Positions 56,980 to 64,000 of a stretch of DNA of 64,000 nt are shown here, one piece after another (position 1 is the first letter of the stretch; each line of letters opens with the position of its first letter). The stretch lies in the NCBI RefSeq assembly GCF_000971255.1, contig NZ_BBMC01000006.1:1-64000 (forward strand), in the 5' to 3' direction. The stretch is from Demequina rhizosphaerae (lineage in GTDB: Bacteria; Actinomycetota; Actinomycetes; Actinomycetales; Demequinaceae). A model generated the notes under the pieces. That model ran no database searches, was not told the origin of the DNA, and saw nothing but the letters and a program-made list of their open reading frames with translations. A program made the translations under genes and the position numbers.

Positions 56980-57963
56980 TCACCATCCCGCCGCGTCGAG
57001 AGCGTCCGCGGCCACGGCGTCCGGAGTCCTGCCTGCGCCGTCGACGACCGCGTCCTCGACGGCGAGCGCCTCGAGCTCGCCATCCATCTCCACCGTCCGC
57101 GTCCGCGCCCATCCCAGCCATCGCTCGGAGAACTCGCGCCCCTCGAGCCGTCGGATGCGCTCCTCGGCGGGCGCCGCGAGGCGGACCACCGTCACCTCCG
57201 CGGGACCCGCGGACGTGCGGAAGGCGCGGGCGACGCGCGCCGGGTCCTCCGCATCGTCCATCACGAGCGGCAGGAGGACGTCGCCGTAGCCGCGTGCGCG
57301 GTAGAGCGGCGCGACCGCGCCGAGCGCGTCCCACAGCAGCCCGCGGTTGACGGGGTCGGCGGGTCCGGCGGGGTAGGCCTGGGTGAGGGCGTCGGCGTCG
57401 AGGTGCGCGGTGCGCGCGCCGCGCGCGGCGAGGAGCTCGTGCGCGGCGGCGGCGACCGTGGTCTTGCCCGCGCCGAGCGCGCCGGTGAGGACGAGCACCC
57501 GCGTGGGCAGGTCGAGGGCGTAGCAGACGGAGTCGGGCTCGTCCTTGTACTCGCCGTACGAGGCGATGCGGCGGTAGCCCAGCCGGTCGTAGAGAGCGAG
57601 CGCCTCGGGCTGCCCGGTCCCGGACTCGAGGACGATGCGGGTCGCGCCGGCGCGACGCGCGATCGCCTCCGCGGCGCCCATCATGACCTTCGAGTGGCCG
57701 TGGCCGCGGTGCCCGGGCCGGACGAACAGGCGCTTGAGCTCGAGCGAGCCGGCGCCCGTGGGGTACGGGGACCAGCGCAGCACGATGCTCGCGACCGGCT
57801 CGCCATCGTCGGCGTAGCCCACGAGCGAGGCGACGAGCGTCGCGAAGGAGGTCTCGAGCACGAGGTCCGGGGAGTCGTAGCGGCGGGCGAGGTCCTCCTG
57901 CTGCTCGGCCCACAGTGCGTGCGCGTCGGGGTGGTCGGGCGTGACGCGACGGACCGTGATCAT
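56980..57963 (-). CDS. GNAT acetyltransferase fused to a P-loop kinase
   Basis: A 327-residue two-domain protein. Residues about 1-153 are a GNAT domain (ELKRLFVRPGHRGHGHSKVMMGAAEAIARRAG with the acetyl-CoA loop, then ALALYDRLGYRRI). Residues about 155-327 are a nucleotide kinase-like domain with Walker A LTGALGAGKTTVAAA and HLDADALTQAYP. It may acetylate and phosphorylate a small molecule such as an amino-sugar or aminoglycoside; no known fusion is recognised. Upstream of the amidohydrolase. Confidence 0.85.
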   Translation of the reverse strand: MITVRRVTPDHPDAHALWAEQQEDLARRYDSPDLVLETSFATLVASLVGYADDGEPVASIVLRWSPYPTGAGSLELKRLFVRPGHRGHGHSKVMMGAAEAIARRAGATRIVLESGTGQPEALALYDRLGYRRIASYGEYKDEPDSVCYALDLPTRVLVLTGALGAGKTTVAAAAHELLAARGARTAHLDADALTQAYPAGPADPVNRGLLWDALGAVAPLYRARGYGDVLLPLVMDDAEDPARVARAFRTSAGPAEVTVVRLAAPAEERIRRLEGREFSERWLGWARTRTVEMDGELEALAVEDAVVDGAGRTPDAVAADALDAAGW

Positions 57964-57998
57964 GGGCTCAGGCTAGCGACGCGCCCGGTCCTCACCCG

Positions 57999-58097
57999 CC
58001 GACATTCCGCACGGAGTTGGCCGCGACACGCCGCGGATCGCGCGGGAGAATGGGCGGGAAGGCGGCGTGCCGGCTCGGAATCCGTGCGCACTGTCGG
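57999..58097. repeat. REP-like palindromic element, copy C (family 1)
   Basis: A 99-base imperfect palindrome between the divergent GNAT-kinase and LLM genes. Outer arms CCGACATTCCGCACGGA and TCCGTGCGCACTGTCGG, inner arms CCGCGACACGCCG and CGGCGTGCCGG. The centre lacks the word GGACGATGCG, having GGGAGAATGGGCGG instead. Confidence 0.82.
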
Positions 58098-58144
58098 GCG
58101 TTGGCAGGCACGGACGTAGGACACGTCAACCAGAGGAGGCGCGC

Positions 58145-59173
58145 GTGCGCAACGTCGGATTCCTGTCGTTCGGGTGGTGGTCCGCCGCCCCGGGCTCGAA
58201 GGTGCGCACCGCCGGCGACGTCATGCAGGACACGATCCGGCTGGCCGAGGCCGCCGAGGACGCCGGCATCGACGGCGCGTGGATGCGCGTCCACCACTTC
58301 GAGCAGAACACCTCGTCGCCGTTCCCGCTGCTCGCGGCCATGGGCGCGCGGACGTCGCGGATCGAGCTCGGCACCGGCGTCATCAACATGCGTTACGAGA
58401 ACCCGCTGTACATGGCCGAGGCCGCCGCGACCGCCGACCTGGTCGCGGGCGGCCGTCTGCAGCTGGGGGTCTCGCGCGGGAGCCCCGAGCCCGCCGCCGA
58501 CGGCCCCGCGGAGTTCGGCTACCCGCTCGGCTTCGGCGACACCCCCTCCGCGGACGCGTCGCGCCGCATCGCGCGCTTCCGCGAGGCGATCGCGGGGGTC
58601 GGCATCGCGCCGGCCGGGCCGCGGGCCCACGTGCGCGCGGGCGAGCTCCTGCCGATCCAGCCGCACTCCCCCGGGCTGTCGGGGAGGATCTGGTACGGCG
58701 CGGGCGGCATCGAGTCAGGCCGGCGCACGGGCGAGCTGGGCATGCACCTCATGTCGTCGACGCTCGTGCTCGAGGCGACCGGCGAGCCGCTCGGCGTCGT
58801 GCAGGCGCGCCAGATCGAGGCGTTCCGCGAGGCGTGGCGCGAGGCCGGCCACGAGGGCGAGCCGCGCGCGTCGGTGTCCCGCAGCATCATGCCGATCGTC
58901 GACGAGACCACCGACACCTACTTCCATCCCTACCTCGAGCGGGACCGCCTCGGCGGCAACCGTGACCAGATCGGGGAGATCGACAACACCGTGTCGACGT
59001 TCGGCAAGACGTACGTGGGCGACCTCGACAAACTCGAGCGCGAGCTGCGCGAGGACGATGCGGTCATGACCGCCGACACGCTGCTCGTGACGATCCCCAA
59101 CCAGCTGGGGGCCGACTTCAACCGCGTCACCTTCGGCGCGCTTGCCGAGCTGCGCGACCGGCTCGCGCGCTGA
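58145..59173 (+). CDS. LLM-class flavin-dependent oxidoreductase
   Basis: A 342-residue luciferase-like monooxygenase. VGFLSFGWWS, AEDAGIDGAWMRVHHFEQNTSSPFPLLAAMGARTSRIELGTGVINMRYENPLYMAEAAATADLVAGGRLQLGVSRGSPE is the classic N-terminal barrel. Uses reduced flavin (FMN or F420); substrate unknown. The GTG at 58145 follows GAGGAGG. Contains the over-represented word as Asp-Asp-Ala near the end. Confidence 0.93.
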   Translation: MRNVGFLSFGWWSAAPGSKVRTAGDVMQDTIRLAEAAEDAGIDGAWMRVHHFEQNTSSPFPLLAAMGARTSRIELGTGVINMRYENPLYMAEAAATADLVAGGRLQLGVSRGSPEPAADGPAEFGYPLGFGDTPSADASRRIARFREAIAGVGIAPAGPRAHVRAGELLPIQPHSPGLSGRIWYGAGGIESGRRTGELGMHLMSSTLVLEATGEPLGVVQARQIEAFREAWREAGHEGEPRASVSRSIMPIVDETTDTYFHPYLERDRLGGNRDQIGEIDNTVSTFGKTYVGDLDKLERELREDDAVMTADTLLVTIPNQLGADFNRVTFGALAELRDRLAR

Positions 59174-59223
59174 GCGCGCGTTCCACCCTTGAGCCAGGGA
59201 CGATGCGCCGCTAGCGTCGGGGC

Positions 59224-59580
59224 ATGATCACGGCCCTGGAGCGGCTCGCCGCGCCGCTCGCCGCCGCGTCCACCCTCGCCCTCGCGGGGGCGGGCGCGTG
59301 GTTCGCCGTCGATGCGTGGTCATCGCTCGACCCGGCGTGGCGGCCCGCCGTGGCGGCCTGCCTCGTCGCCGGCCTCGCCGCATCGGTGCTCGCGCTGATG
59401 TGGGCGGTGCGCGGCGAGTGGCTCCTGGTGGCACCGGCCGCGGTCGTGGCGCTCGTGGTCCCCACCGGCTTCGCTTACGTCGGCAACGCGCTCACGCTCG
59501 CGCTCGCCATCGTCGCGGGCGTGCTCGCCGTCGCGACCCGCGCCCGGCGGCGTCAGCCCGCGAGGTCGACCTCGCTGTAG
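59224..59580 (+). CDS. Small integral membrane protein
   Basis: A 118-residue protein of four hydrophobic segments and a short basic tail. No family recognised. TAGCGT six bases before the ATG suggests a leaderless mRNA, and the preceding GGACGATGCG lies nine bases further up. Its 3' end overlaps the convergent monooxygenase gene by 28 bases. Confidence 0.75.
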   Translation: MITALERLAAPLAAASTLALAGAGAWFAVDAWSSLDPAWRPAVAACLVAGLAASVLALMWAVRGEWLLVAPAAVVALVVPTGFAYVGNALTLALAIVAGVLAVATRARRRQPARSTSL

Positions 59581-59852
59581 TGCGGCACGGGCGGCAGCTC
59601 GACGTAGAACGGGTGCAGCAGCCGGCGCCACTCCTGGTAGTCGGCGGAGCCGCGGAAGCCCGTCTCGTGATCCTCGAGGCTCTCCCACTCGACCGTGAGG
59701 AGGTACGTCGACGGGTCCTCGATGCCTCGCTTGAGCGAGTGGGTGAGGCAGCCGCGCTGGCGCGCGATGATCGGCGAGGCCTCGCGGAAGGCCGCCTCGT
59801 ACTCGACCTCGCGTCCGGGGTGGACGCGGAGGACCACGGACTCGGTGATCAC
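59553..59852 (-). CDS. Antibiotic biosynthesis monooxygenase (ABM) domain protein
   Basis: A 99-residue ferredoxin-like-fold protein: ITESVVLRVHPGREVEYEAAFREASPIIARQRGCLTHSLKRG, then YLLTVEWESLEDHETGFRGSADYQEWRRLLHPF. Matches ABM-domain quinol-type monooxygenases or heme-degrading relatives. Function not assignable further. Overlaps the 3' end of the membrane-protein gene. Confidence 0.9.
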   Translation of the reverse strand: MITESVVLRVHPGREVEYEAAFREASPIIARQRGCLTHSLKRGIEDPSTYLLTVEWESLEDHETGFRGSADYQEWRRLLHPFYVELPPVPHYSEVDLAG

Positions 59853-59957
59853 GACAATCCTCCGAACGACACTGGTCTACCCCTGACGATCACGGATCTC
59901 GCGGAACCGACCACCACCGACCACGTGCGGGCGGGGGCGCCGGCGGCGAAGGCGGGA

Positions 59958-60662
59958 TCAGGCGGTCGCGAGCAGGTTCTTGATCGCGGAGGTGAAGAAC
60001 GCGAGGCCGTCGGTGCCGGTGCGGCCCGACTCGCGAGAGTCGGGGCCGAAGCCCGCCTCGACCGCGTGCTCGGGGTGCGGCATCAGGCCGACCACGTTGC
60101 CGCGCTCGTTGGTGATGCCGGCGATGTCGCGGCGCGAGCCGTTGGGGTTCCAGCCGACGTAGCGGAACGCGACGCGGCCCTCGGCCTCGAGCATGTCGAG
60201 CGTGTAGTCGTCCGCGACGTACTGGCCGTCCTGGTTCTTCAGCGGGATGACGATCTCCTCGCCGTCCCGGTACTCCGAGGTCCAGGAGGTCTCCGCGTTC
60301 TCGACGCGCAGCGTCTGGTCGCGGCAGATGAAGTGCAGGTGCTCGTTCTTGATCATCGAGCCGGGCAGCAGGTGGACCTCGGTGAGAACCTGGAAGCCGT
60401 TGCAGATGCCCAGGACCGGGAGGCCGCCGTTGGCGCCGTCCACGACCTTCTCCATGATGGGCGCGAAGCGTGCGATCGCGCCGGCACGCAGGTAGTCGCC
60501 GTACGAGAAGCCGCCGGGCAGCACCACCGCGTCGACGTCCTTGAGGTCGCCGTCGTTGTGCCACAGCGGCACGGCCTCGGCGCCGGCGAGGCGCACCGCG
60601 CGGGTCGCGTCGCGGTCGTCGAGCGTGCCGGGGAAGGTGACGACGCCGATGCGCGCGGTCAC
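59958..60662 (-). CDS. purQ: Phosphoribosylformylglycinamidine synthase subunit I (glutaminase)
   Basis: A 234-residue class I glutamine amidotransferase. [39 protein letters not shown], catalytic Cys in [11 protein letters not shown] and the His-Glu pair in MPHPEHAVE. It supplies ammonia to PurL. The GTG start overlaps the purS stop (GTGA). PurL itself is encoded 24 kb away at 34 kb. Confidence 0.97.
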   Translation of the reverse strand: MTARIGVVTFPGTLDDRDATRAVRLAGAEAVPLWHNDGDLKDVDAVVLPGGFSYGDYLRAGAIARFAPIMEKVVDGANGGLPVLGICNGFQVLTEVHLLPGSMIKNEHLHFICRDQTLRVENAETSWTSEYRDGEEIVIPLKNQDGQYVADDYTLDMLEAEGRVAFRYVGWNPNGSRRDIAGITNERGNVVGLMPHPEHAVEAGFGPDSRESGRTGTDGLAFFTSAIKNLLATA

Positions 60663-60916
60663 GCCGGCTCCTGCGCGACCGTCACCTCGACGACGTCCTC
60701 GATGACGGGGTTGCTCAGCAGCGTCTCGGCCGCCTGGCGGACCTTGGCGAGGACCTCGTCGGTCACCTCGCCGTCGACGGTGAGCTCGAAGCGCTTGCCC
60801 TGACGGACCTGCGCGACGCCGTCGAACCCGAGGCGGGGAAGGGCGGCGCCGACCGCCTTGCCCTGCGGGTCGAGGATCTCGGGCTTGGGCATGACGTGGA
60901 CGAGGATCGTGGCCAT
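60659..60916 (-). CDS. purS: Phosphoribosylformylglycinamidine synthase subunit PurS
   Basis: An 85-residue small subunit: [28 protein letters not shown], then [13 protein letters not shown] and a helical end. It bridges PurQ and PurL. First gene of the purS-purQ pair, overlapping purQ by four bases. Confidence 0.96.
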   Translation of the reverse strand: MATILVHVMPKPEILDPQGKAVGAALPRLGFDGVAQVRQGKRFELTVDGEVTDEVLAKVRQAAETLLSNPVIEDVVEVTVAQEPA

Positions 60917-60980
60917 GGCGTGGATTCTACCGGCGCGCGGGGGCGCACGTACCCTTGGGGGTCGCCCGAACGGAGAGCCC

Positions 60981-61688
60981 ATGACCGACCTCGTCACCGC
61001 AGTCGCGCCCGACGCGATCCTCGAGCACGCGCTCGTCACGCTGCGCGTGGTCCTCGAGTACCTCGGCACGATCGCGTTCGCGATCTCCGGCGCCGTCGCG
61101 GCGAGCCGCCGGCGCATGGATCTCGTGGGCGCGGTCGTGCTCGCGAGCCTCGTCGCCGTCGGCGGCGGAACCATGCGCGACCTCCTCCTCCGCCAGCCCG
61201 TCTTCTGGATCGAGAACCCCACGCTCGTGCTCGTCGCCGTGGCGACGGCCCTCGCGATCGCTCCCGCCGCGCGCCGCCGCGACCTGGGCGCGTTCGCCCG
61301 CCACCGCATCGTCGAGTACTCCGACGCCGCGGGCCTCGCGATCTTCGTCGTCATCGGCACCGGCATCGCGCTCGACGTCGGCGCGAATCCGGTCGCCGCG
61401 ATGATCGTCGGCGTCGCCAACGGCGTCGGCGGCGGCATCCTGCGCGACCTCTTCGCGGCGCAGGTGCCCGAGGTGTTCTGGAACGGCCAGCTCTACGCGA
61501 CCGCGGCGCTCGGCGGCGCCTTCACGCTGTGGGCGCTGTGGGCGCTGGGCCTCCCGCCCGAGGTCGTGTTCTGGGTGCCGCTGCTGGTCATCCTCGCGTT
61601 GCGAGCCCTCTCGCTCACCCGCGGCTGGGGCGTGCCGTCGGTGGCCGTGGTCCAGAAGCGCGAGCTGCAGACCGAGAGCCACGCCTGA
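60981..61688 (+). CDS. TRIC-type cation channel family protein (UPF0126)
   Basis: A 235-residue membrane protein with seven hydrophobic segments and the two repeated glycine-rich motifs LDYLG-like VLEYLGTIAFAISGAVAASRRRMDLVGAVVLASLVAVGGGTMRDLLL and YSDAAGLAIFVVIGTGIALDVGANPVAAMIVGVANGVGGGILRDLFA. The family includes trimeric intracellular cation channels. ATG after GGAGAGCCC. Divergent from purS. Confidence 0.93.
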   Translation: MTDLVTAVAPDAILEHALVTLRVVLEYLGTIAFAISGAVAASRRRMDLVGAVVLASLVAVGGGTMRDLLLRQPVFWIENPTLVLVAVATALAIAPAARRRDLGAFARHRIVEYSDAAGLAIFVVIGTGIALDVGANPVAAMIVGVANGVGGGILRDLFAAQVPEVFWNGQLYATAALGGAFTLWALWALGLPPEVVFWVPLLVILALRALSLTRGWGVPSVAVVQKRELQTESHA

Positions 61689-61691
61689 GGC

Positions 61692-62141
61692 TCAGCAGAC
61701 CCAGGTGTACTCGATCTCCTGATCGGTGAGCCACGTGCGGATGTCGCCGCTGTCCGAGGCCCAGTAGGCGAAGCCACCCTCGTAGACGGTGAGCGTGCCC
61801 ACGTCGTCGCCCGGGCCCGGCTCCGCGACCGCGGGCAGGACGATGCGCATCGTCCCCCCGCCGAGGCCGCCGCCCCGCGTCGCCAGCGCGGCGACCTCGG
61901 GGAACTCGTCGAGGTTGGAGGGCGTGAACGGGTACCAGGTGGTGCCGTCGACCGTGAGGGGCTCGTTGCCGCACGCCGGGTACGCCTCGACACCCTCGAC
62001 GGTCTCGACGACGGCGCCGGGCACGCCGAAGTCGGCGCCGTTGCGATGGTCGTAGGGTCCCGGCGCGCACGCGCTCAGCAGCGCGCCGAGCACGAGCGCG
62101 CCGACGACCGCGAGCACCGCCACCTTCGGCATGCGTCCCAT
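61692..62141 (-). CDS. Small lipoprotein of unknown function
   Basis: A 149-residue lipoprotein with lipobox LSAC at Cys25 (counting from the ATG at 62141; a start at 62132 removes three residues). The mature part has two further cysteines (YPACGNEP and the C-terminal Cys) likely to pair. No family recognised. It encodes the 18-base palindrome GGACGATGCGCATCGTCC, read as Thr-Met-Arg-Ile-Val. TACGTT upstream of the ATG suggests a leaderless mRNA. Confidence 0.82.
   Translation of the reverse strand: MGRMPKVAVLAVVGALVLGALLSACAPGPYDHRNGADFGVPGAVVETVEGVEAYPACGNEPLTVDGTTWYPFTPSNLDEFPEVAALATRGGGLGGGTMRIVLPAVAEPGPGDDVGTLTVYEGGFAYWASDSGDIRTWLTDQEIEYTWVC
61838..61855. repeat. Perfect 18-base palindrome made of two overlapping repeated words
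   Basis: GGACGATGCGCATCGTCC consists of GGACGATGCG and its complement sharing the central CG. It lies inside the lipoprotein gene. Confidence 0.85.
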
Positions 62142-62185
62142 GCAGGGAGAACGTACTGGACGGACGCTTCGTTGGGGAGGGTCGC

Positions 62186-63082
62186 TCAGTGCTTCGCGAG
62201 CCGGTCGAAGGCCTCGACGTAGCGGGCGCGCGTGCGCTCGACCACGTCGTCCGGCAGCGCGGGCGGCGGCACATCCGACCTCTTGTCCCAGCCCGACTCG
62301 GGCGAGGTCAGCCAGTCGCGGACGAACTGCTTGTCGAAGCTCGGCTGCGCGTGGCCCGGCTCCCACTCGTCGGCCGGCCAGAAGCGGCTCGAGTCCGGGG
62401 TGAGGACCTCGTCGCCGAGGATGATCGCACCCGAACCGTCGCGGCCGAACTCGAACTTCGTGTCCGCGAGGATGATGCCCTTCGCCGCGGCGATCTCGTG
62501 GGCGCGCATGTAGAGCGCGAGCGTGAGGTCGCGCAGCGCGGTCGCGTCCTCCTCGCCGACGAGCGCCACGACGGCGTCGAAGTCGACGTTCTCGTCGTGC
62601 TCGCCGACCTCGGCCTTGGTCGCCGGGGTGAAGATCGGCTCCGGCAGGCGCGAGCCGTCGACTAGGCCCGGAGGCAGCGGGATGCCGCACACCGTGCCGC
62701 TCGCGTTGTACTCGACGAGGCCCGAGCCGGTGAGGTAGCCGCGCGCCACGCACTCGACGGGAAACATATCGAGGCGCTTGCAGACCATCGCGCGCCCCTC
62801 GACCTCGGCCGGCACGGGCGCCTCGACGGTGTGGTTCGCGACGATGTCGAGCACCTGGTCGAACCACCACAGGCTCAGCCCGGTGAGGATGCCGCCCTTG
62901 CCGGGGATCTCGGTCGGGAGCACCCAGTCGTACGCGCTGATCCGGTCGGACGCGACGACGAGGACCACGTCGCCGCGCGGGTGCGGCTCGACGGGCTCGT
63001 AGAGGTCGCGCACCTTGCCCGAGTAGACGTGGCGCCAGCCCTCGAGCTCGAGGTGCTGCGGCGGCGTCGCGTGACCGGGCAT
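62186..63082 (-). CDS. purC: Phosphoribosylaminoimidazolesuccinocarboxamide synthase
   Basis: A 298-residue SAICAR synthetase. [59 protein letters not shown], and [28 protein letters not shown] are characteristic of the actinobacterial and yeast-like form, longer than the E. coli enzyme (237). ATG overlaps the purD stop by one base (TGATG). Confidence 0.97.
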   Translation of the reverse strand: MPGHATPPQHLELEGWRHVYSGKVRDLYEPVEPHPRGDVVLVVASDRISAYDWVLPTEIPGKGGILTGLSLWWFDQVLDIVANHTVEAPVPAEVEGRAMVCKRLDMFPVECVARGYLTGSGLVEYNASGTVCGIPLPPGLVDGSRLPEPIFTPATKAEVGEHDENVDFDAVVALVGEEDATALRDLTLALYMRAHEIAAAKGIILADTKFEFGRDGSGAIILGDEVLTPDSSRFWPADEWEPGHAQPSFDKQFVRDWLTSPESGWDKRSDVPPPALPDDVVERTRARYVEAFDRLAKH

Positions 63083-64000
63083 CAGGCGGCCCCGTCCGCG
63101 TCCGCGGCGGCCTTCGCCGCGATGTCGCCGCGGTGGTGGCTGCCCGGGAGGACGATGCGGTCGACGCCCTGGTAGGCGCGCCCGCGAGCCTCGGTGAGGG
63201 TCGAGCCGAGCGCCGTCACGCTGAGCACGCGACCACCGCTGCTCAGCAGCGTGCCGCGGTGGTCGAGGCTCGTCCCGGCGTGGAGGACGTGCACGGTGCC
63301 GACCTGCTCGGCCTCGTCGATGCCGGTGATCGGGTCGCCCTTGCGCGGCGTGTCCGGGTAGTTCTGGGCCGCGACGACGACGGTGACCGCCGCATCGTCC
63401 CGCCACTCGAGGGGCGGCAGCTGGGCCAGGCGGCCCTCGGCCGCGGCGAGCAGGACGCCGGCGAGCGGGGTCGCGAGGCGCGCGAGGACCACCTGGGTCT
63501 CGGGGTCGCCGAAGCGCGCGTTGAACTCGACCACGCGGACGCCCTTCGAGGTGAGCGCGAGGCCGCAGTAGAGGACGCCGACGAACGGCGTCTCGCGGCG
63601 GGCCATCTCGTCGACCGTCGGCTGCGCGACGGTGCGGACGACCTCGTCGACGAGGTCCGCGGGAGCCCACGGGAGCGGCGAGTACGCGCCCATGCCGCCG
63701 GTGTTGGGGCCGGCGTCGGCGTCGTACGCGCGCTTGAAGTCCTGGGCCGGCTGGAGCGGCACGACCGTCTCGCCGTCGCACAGGCAGAAGAGGCTGACCT
63801 CGGGACCGTCGAGGTAGTCCTCGACCACGACGACGCCGCCCGCGCCGAGGATGGCCTCGCCGTGCGCGAGCGCGGCGGCGCGGTCCTCGGTCACGACGAC
63901 GCCCTTGCCCGCGGCGAGGCCATCGTCCTTGACCACGTAGGGGGCGCCGAAGGCGTCGAAGGCCTCCTCGAGCGCGGCGCTCGAGGTGCACACGCGCGGC
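63082..64000 (-). CDS. purD: Phosphoribosylamine--glycine ligase, partial (N-terminus outside window)
   Basis: The C-terminal 305 or so residues of GAR synthetase, an ATP-grasp enzyme. [60 protein letters not shown] and [12 protein letters not shown] are diagnostic. The 5' part, including the start, lies beyond position 64000. Co-directional and overlapping with purC. Carries two copies of the over-represented word (63150-63159, 63391-63400). Confidence 0.95.
   Translation of the reverse strand, partial: PRVCTSSAALEEAFDAFGAPYVVKDDGLAAGKGVVVTEDRAAALAHGEAILGAGGVVVVEDYLDGPEVSLFCLCDGETVVPLQPAQDFKRAYDADAGPNTGGMGAYSPLPWAPADLVDEVVRTVAQPTVDEMARRETPFVGVLYCGLALTSKGVRVVEFNARFGDPETQVVLARLATPLAGVLLAAAEGRLAQLPPLEWRDDAAVTVVVAAQNYPDTPRKGDPITGIDEAEQVGTVHVLHAGTSLDHRGTLLSSGGRVLSVTALGSTLTEARGRAYQGVDRIVLPGSHHRGDIAAKAAADADGAA

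Noticed and set aside
59198-59207. The word acting as a -35 promoter element (for example GGACGA, 17 bases before TAATCT at 39056)
   Set aside because: Spacing to a -10 is right at 39056 but wrong at 28860 and 59198, and most copies lie inside genes. A general promoter role is not supported.

Overview
The window is chromosomal DNA of very high G+C content from a free-living actinobacterium. Several things support this: a BldC-type regulator, a DUF3073 protein, a sterol-carrier-family protein beside purine genes, many GTG starts, many apparently leaderless genes, and ATGA/GTGA gene overlaps. The carbohydrate-rich gene content and the LacI-regulated sugar operons fit the order Micrococcales (Demequina/Cellulomonas-like). 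The genus is not resolvable by eye. The left end holds the 5' part of a 16S rRNA gene reading leftward, with two good tandem promoters.

Layout. 1-1.3 kb: rrn operon start. 1.4-6.6 kb: a LacI regulator beyond the 3' end of a ChvE/MmsA/MmsB monosaccharide ABC transporter. 7-13.2 kb: L-arabinose genes araA and araD (no araB), an AraR-like LacI regulator, then galK and galE. 13.4-19 kb: NCS2 nucleobase permease, small genes, a Glu-Asp-Phe tRNA cluster, a DMT exporter, ogt, bldC and a DUF3073 gene. 19.3-22.3 kb: purM and purF. 22.4-25.8 kb: an AglEFG-like alpha-glucoside importer. 26-33.6 kb: a two-component system, a lipoprotein serpin and a MacB/FtsX-type ABC exporter. 33.6-36.3 kb: a sterol-carrier-family gene and purL. 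37-41.6 kb: a Phd/RelE-type toxin-antitoxin pair, a phosphoribosyltransferase, and an ArsR/VOC/rhodanese group. 41.9-48.5 kb: a LacI-controlled importer with a YicI-type alpha-xylosidase, probably for xyloglucan fragments. 48.7-54.5 kb: metZ, a PrsW-type protease and a copper module. 54.6-59.9 kb: assorted enzymes. 59.9-64 kb: purQ, purS, purC and purD, with a TRIC-type channel and a lipoprotein between.

The genes fall into two themes. One is uptake and breakdown of plant sugars (arabinose, galactose, alpha-glucosides, xylosides), controlled by local LacI regulators whose palindromic operators are visible. The other is de novo purine synthesis, with all seven pur genes on the minus strand but split into four blocks by unrelated genes.

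The most striking feature is not a gene. A 9-10 base word, GGACGATGC(G), occurs about 47 times exactly in 64 kb, where about one is expected by chance. It occurs in both orientations (27:20), inside genes (about 33) and between genes (about 14). Inverted copies form or flank intrinsic terminators, and in proteins it forces Asp-Asp-Ala, Arg-Ile-Val or Ala-Ser-Ser. Density, orientation balance and terminator use resemble the DNA uptake sequences of Neisseria and Haemophilus, which as far as I know have no described counterpart in actinobacteria. The word also sits at the centre of two of three copies of a roughly 99 bp palindromic intergenic repeat.
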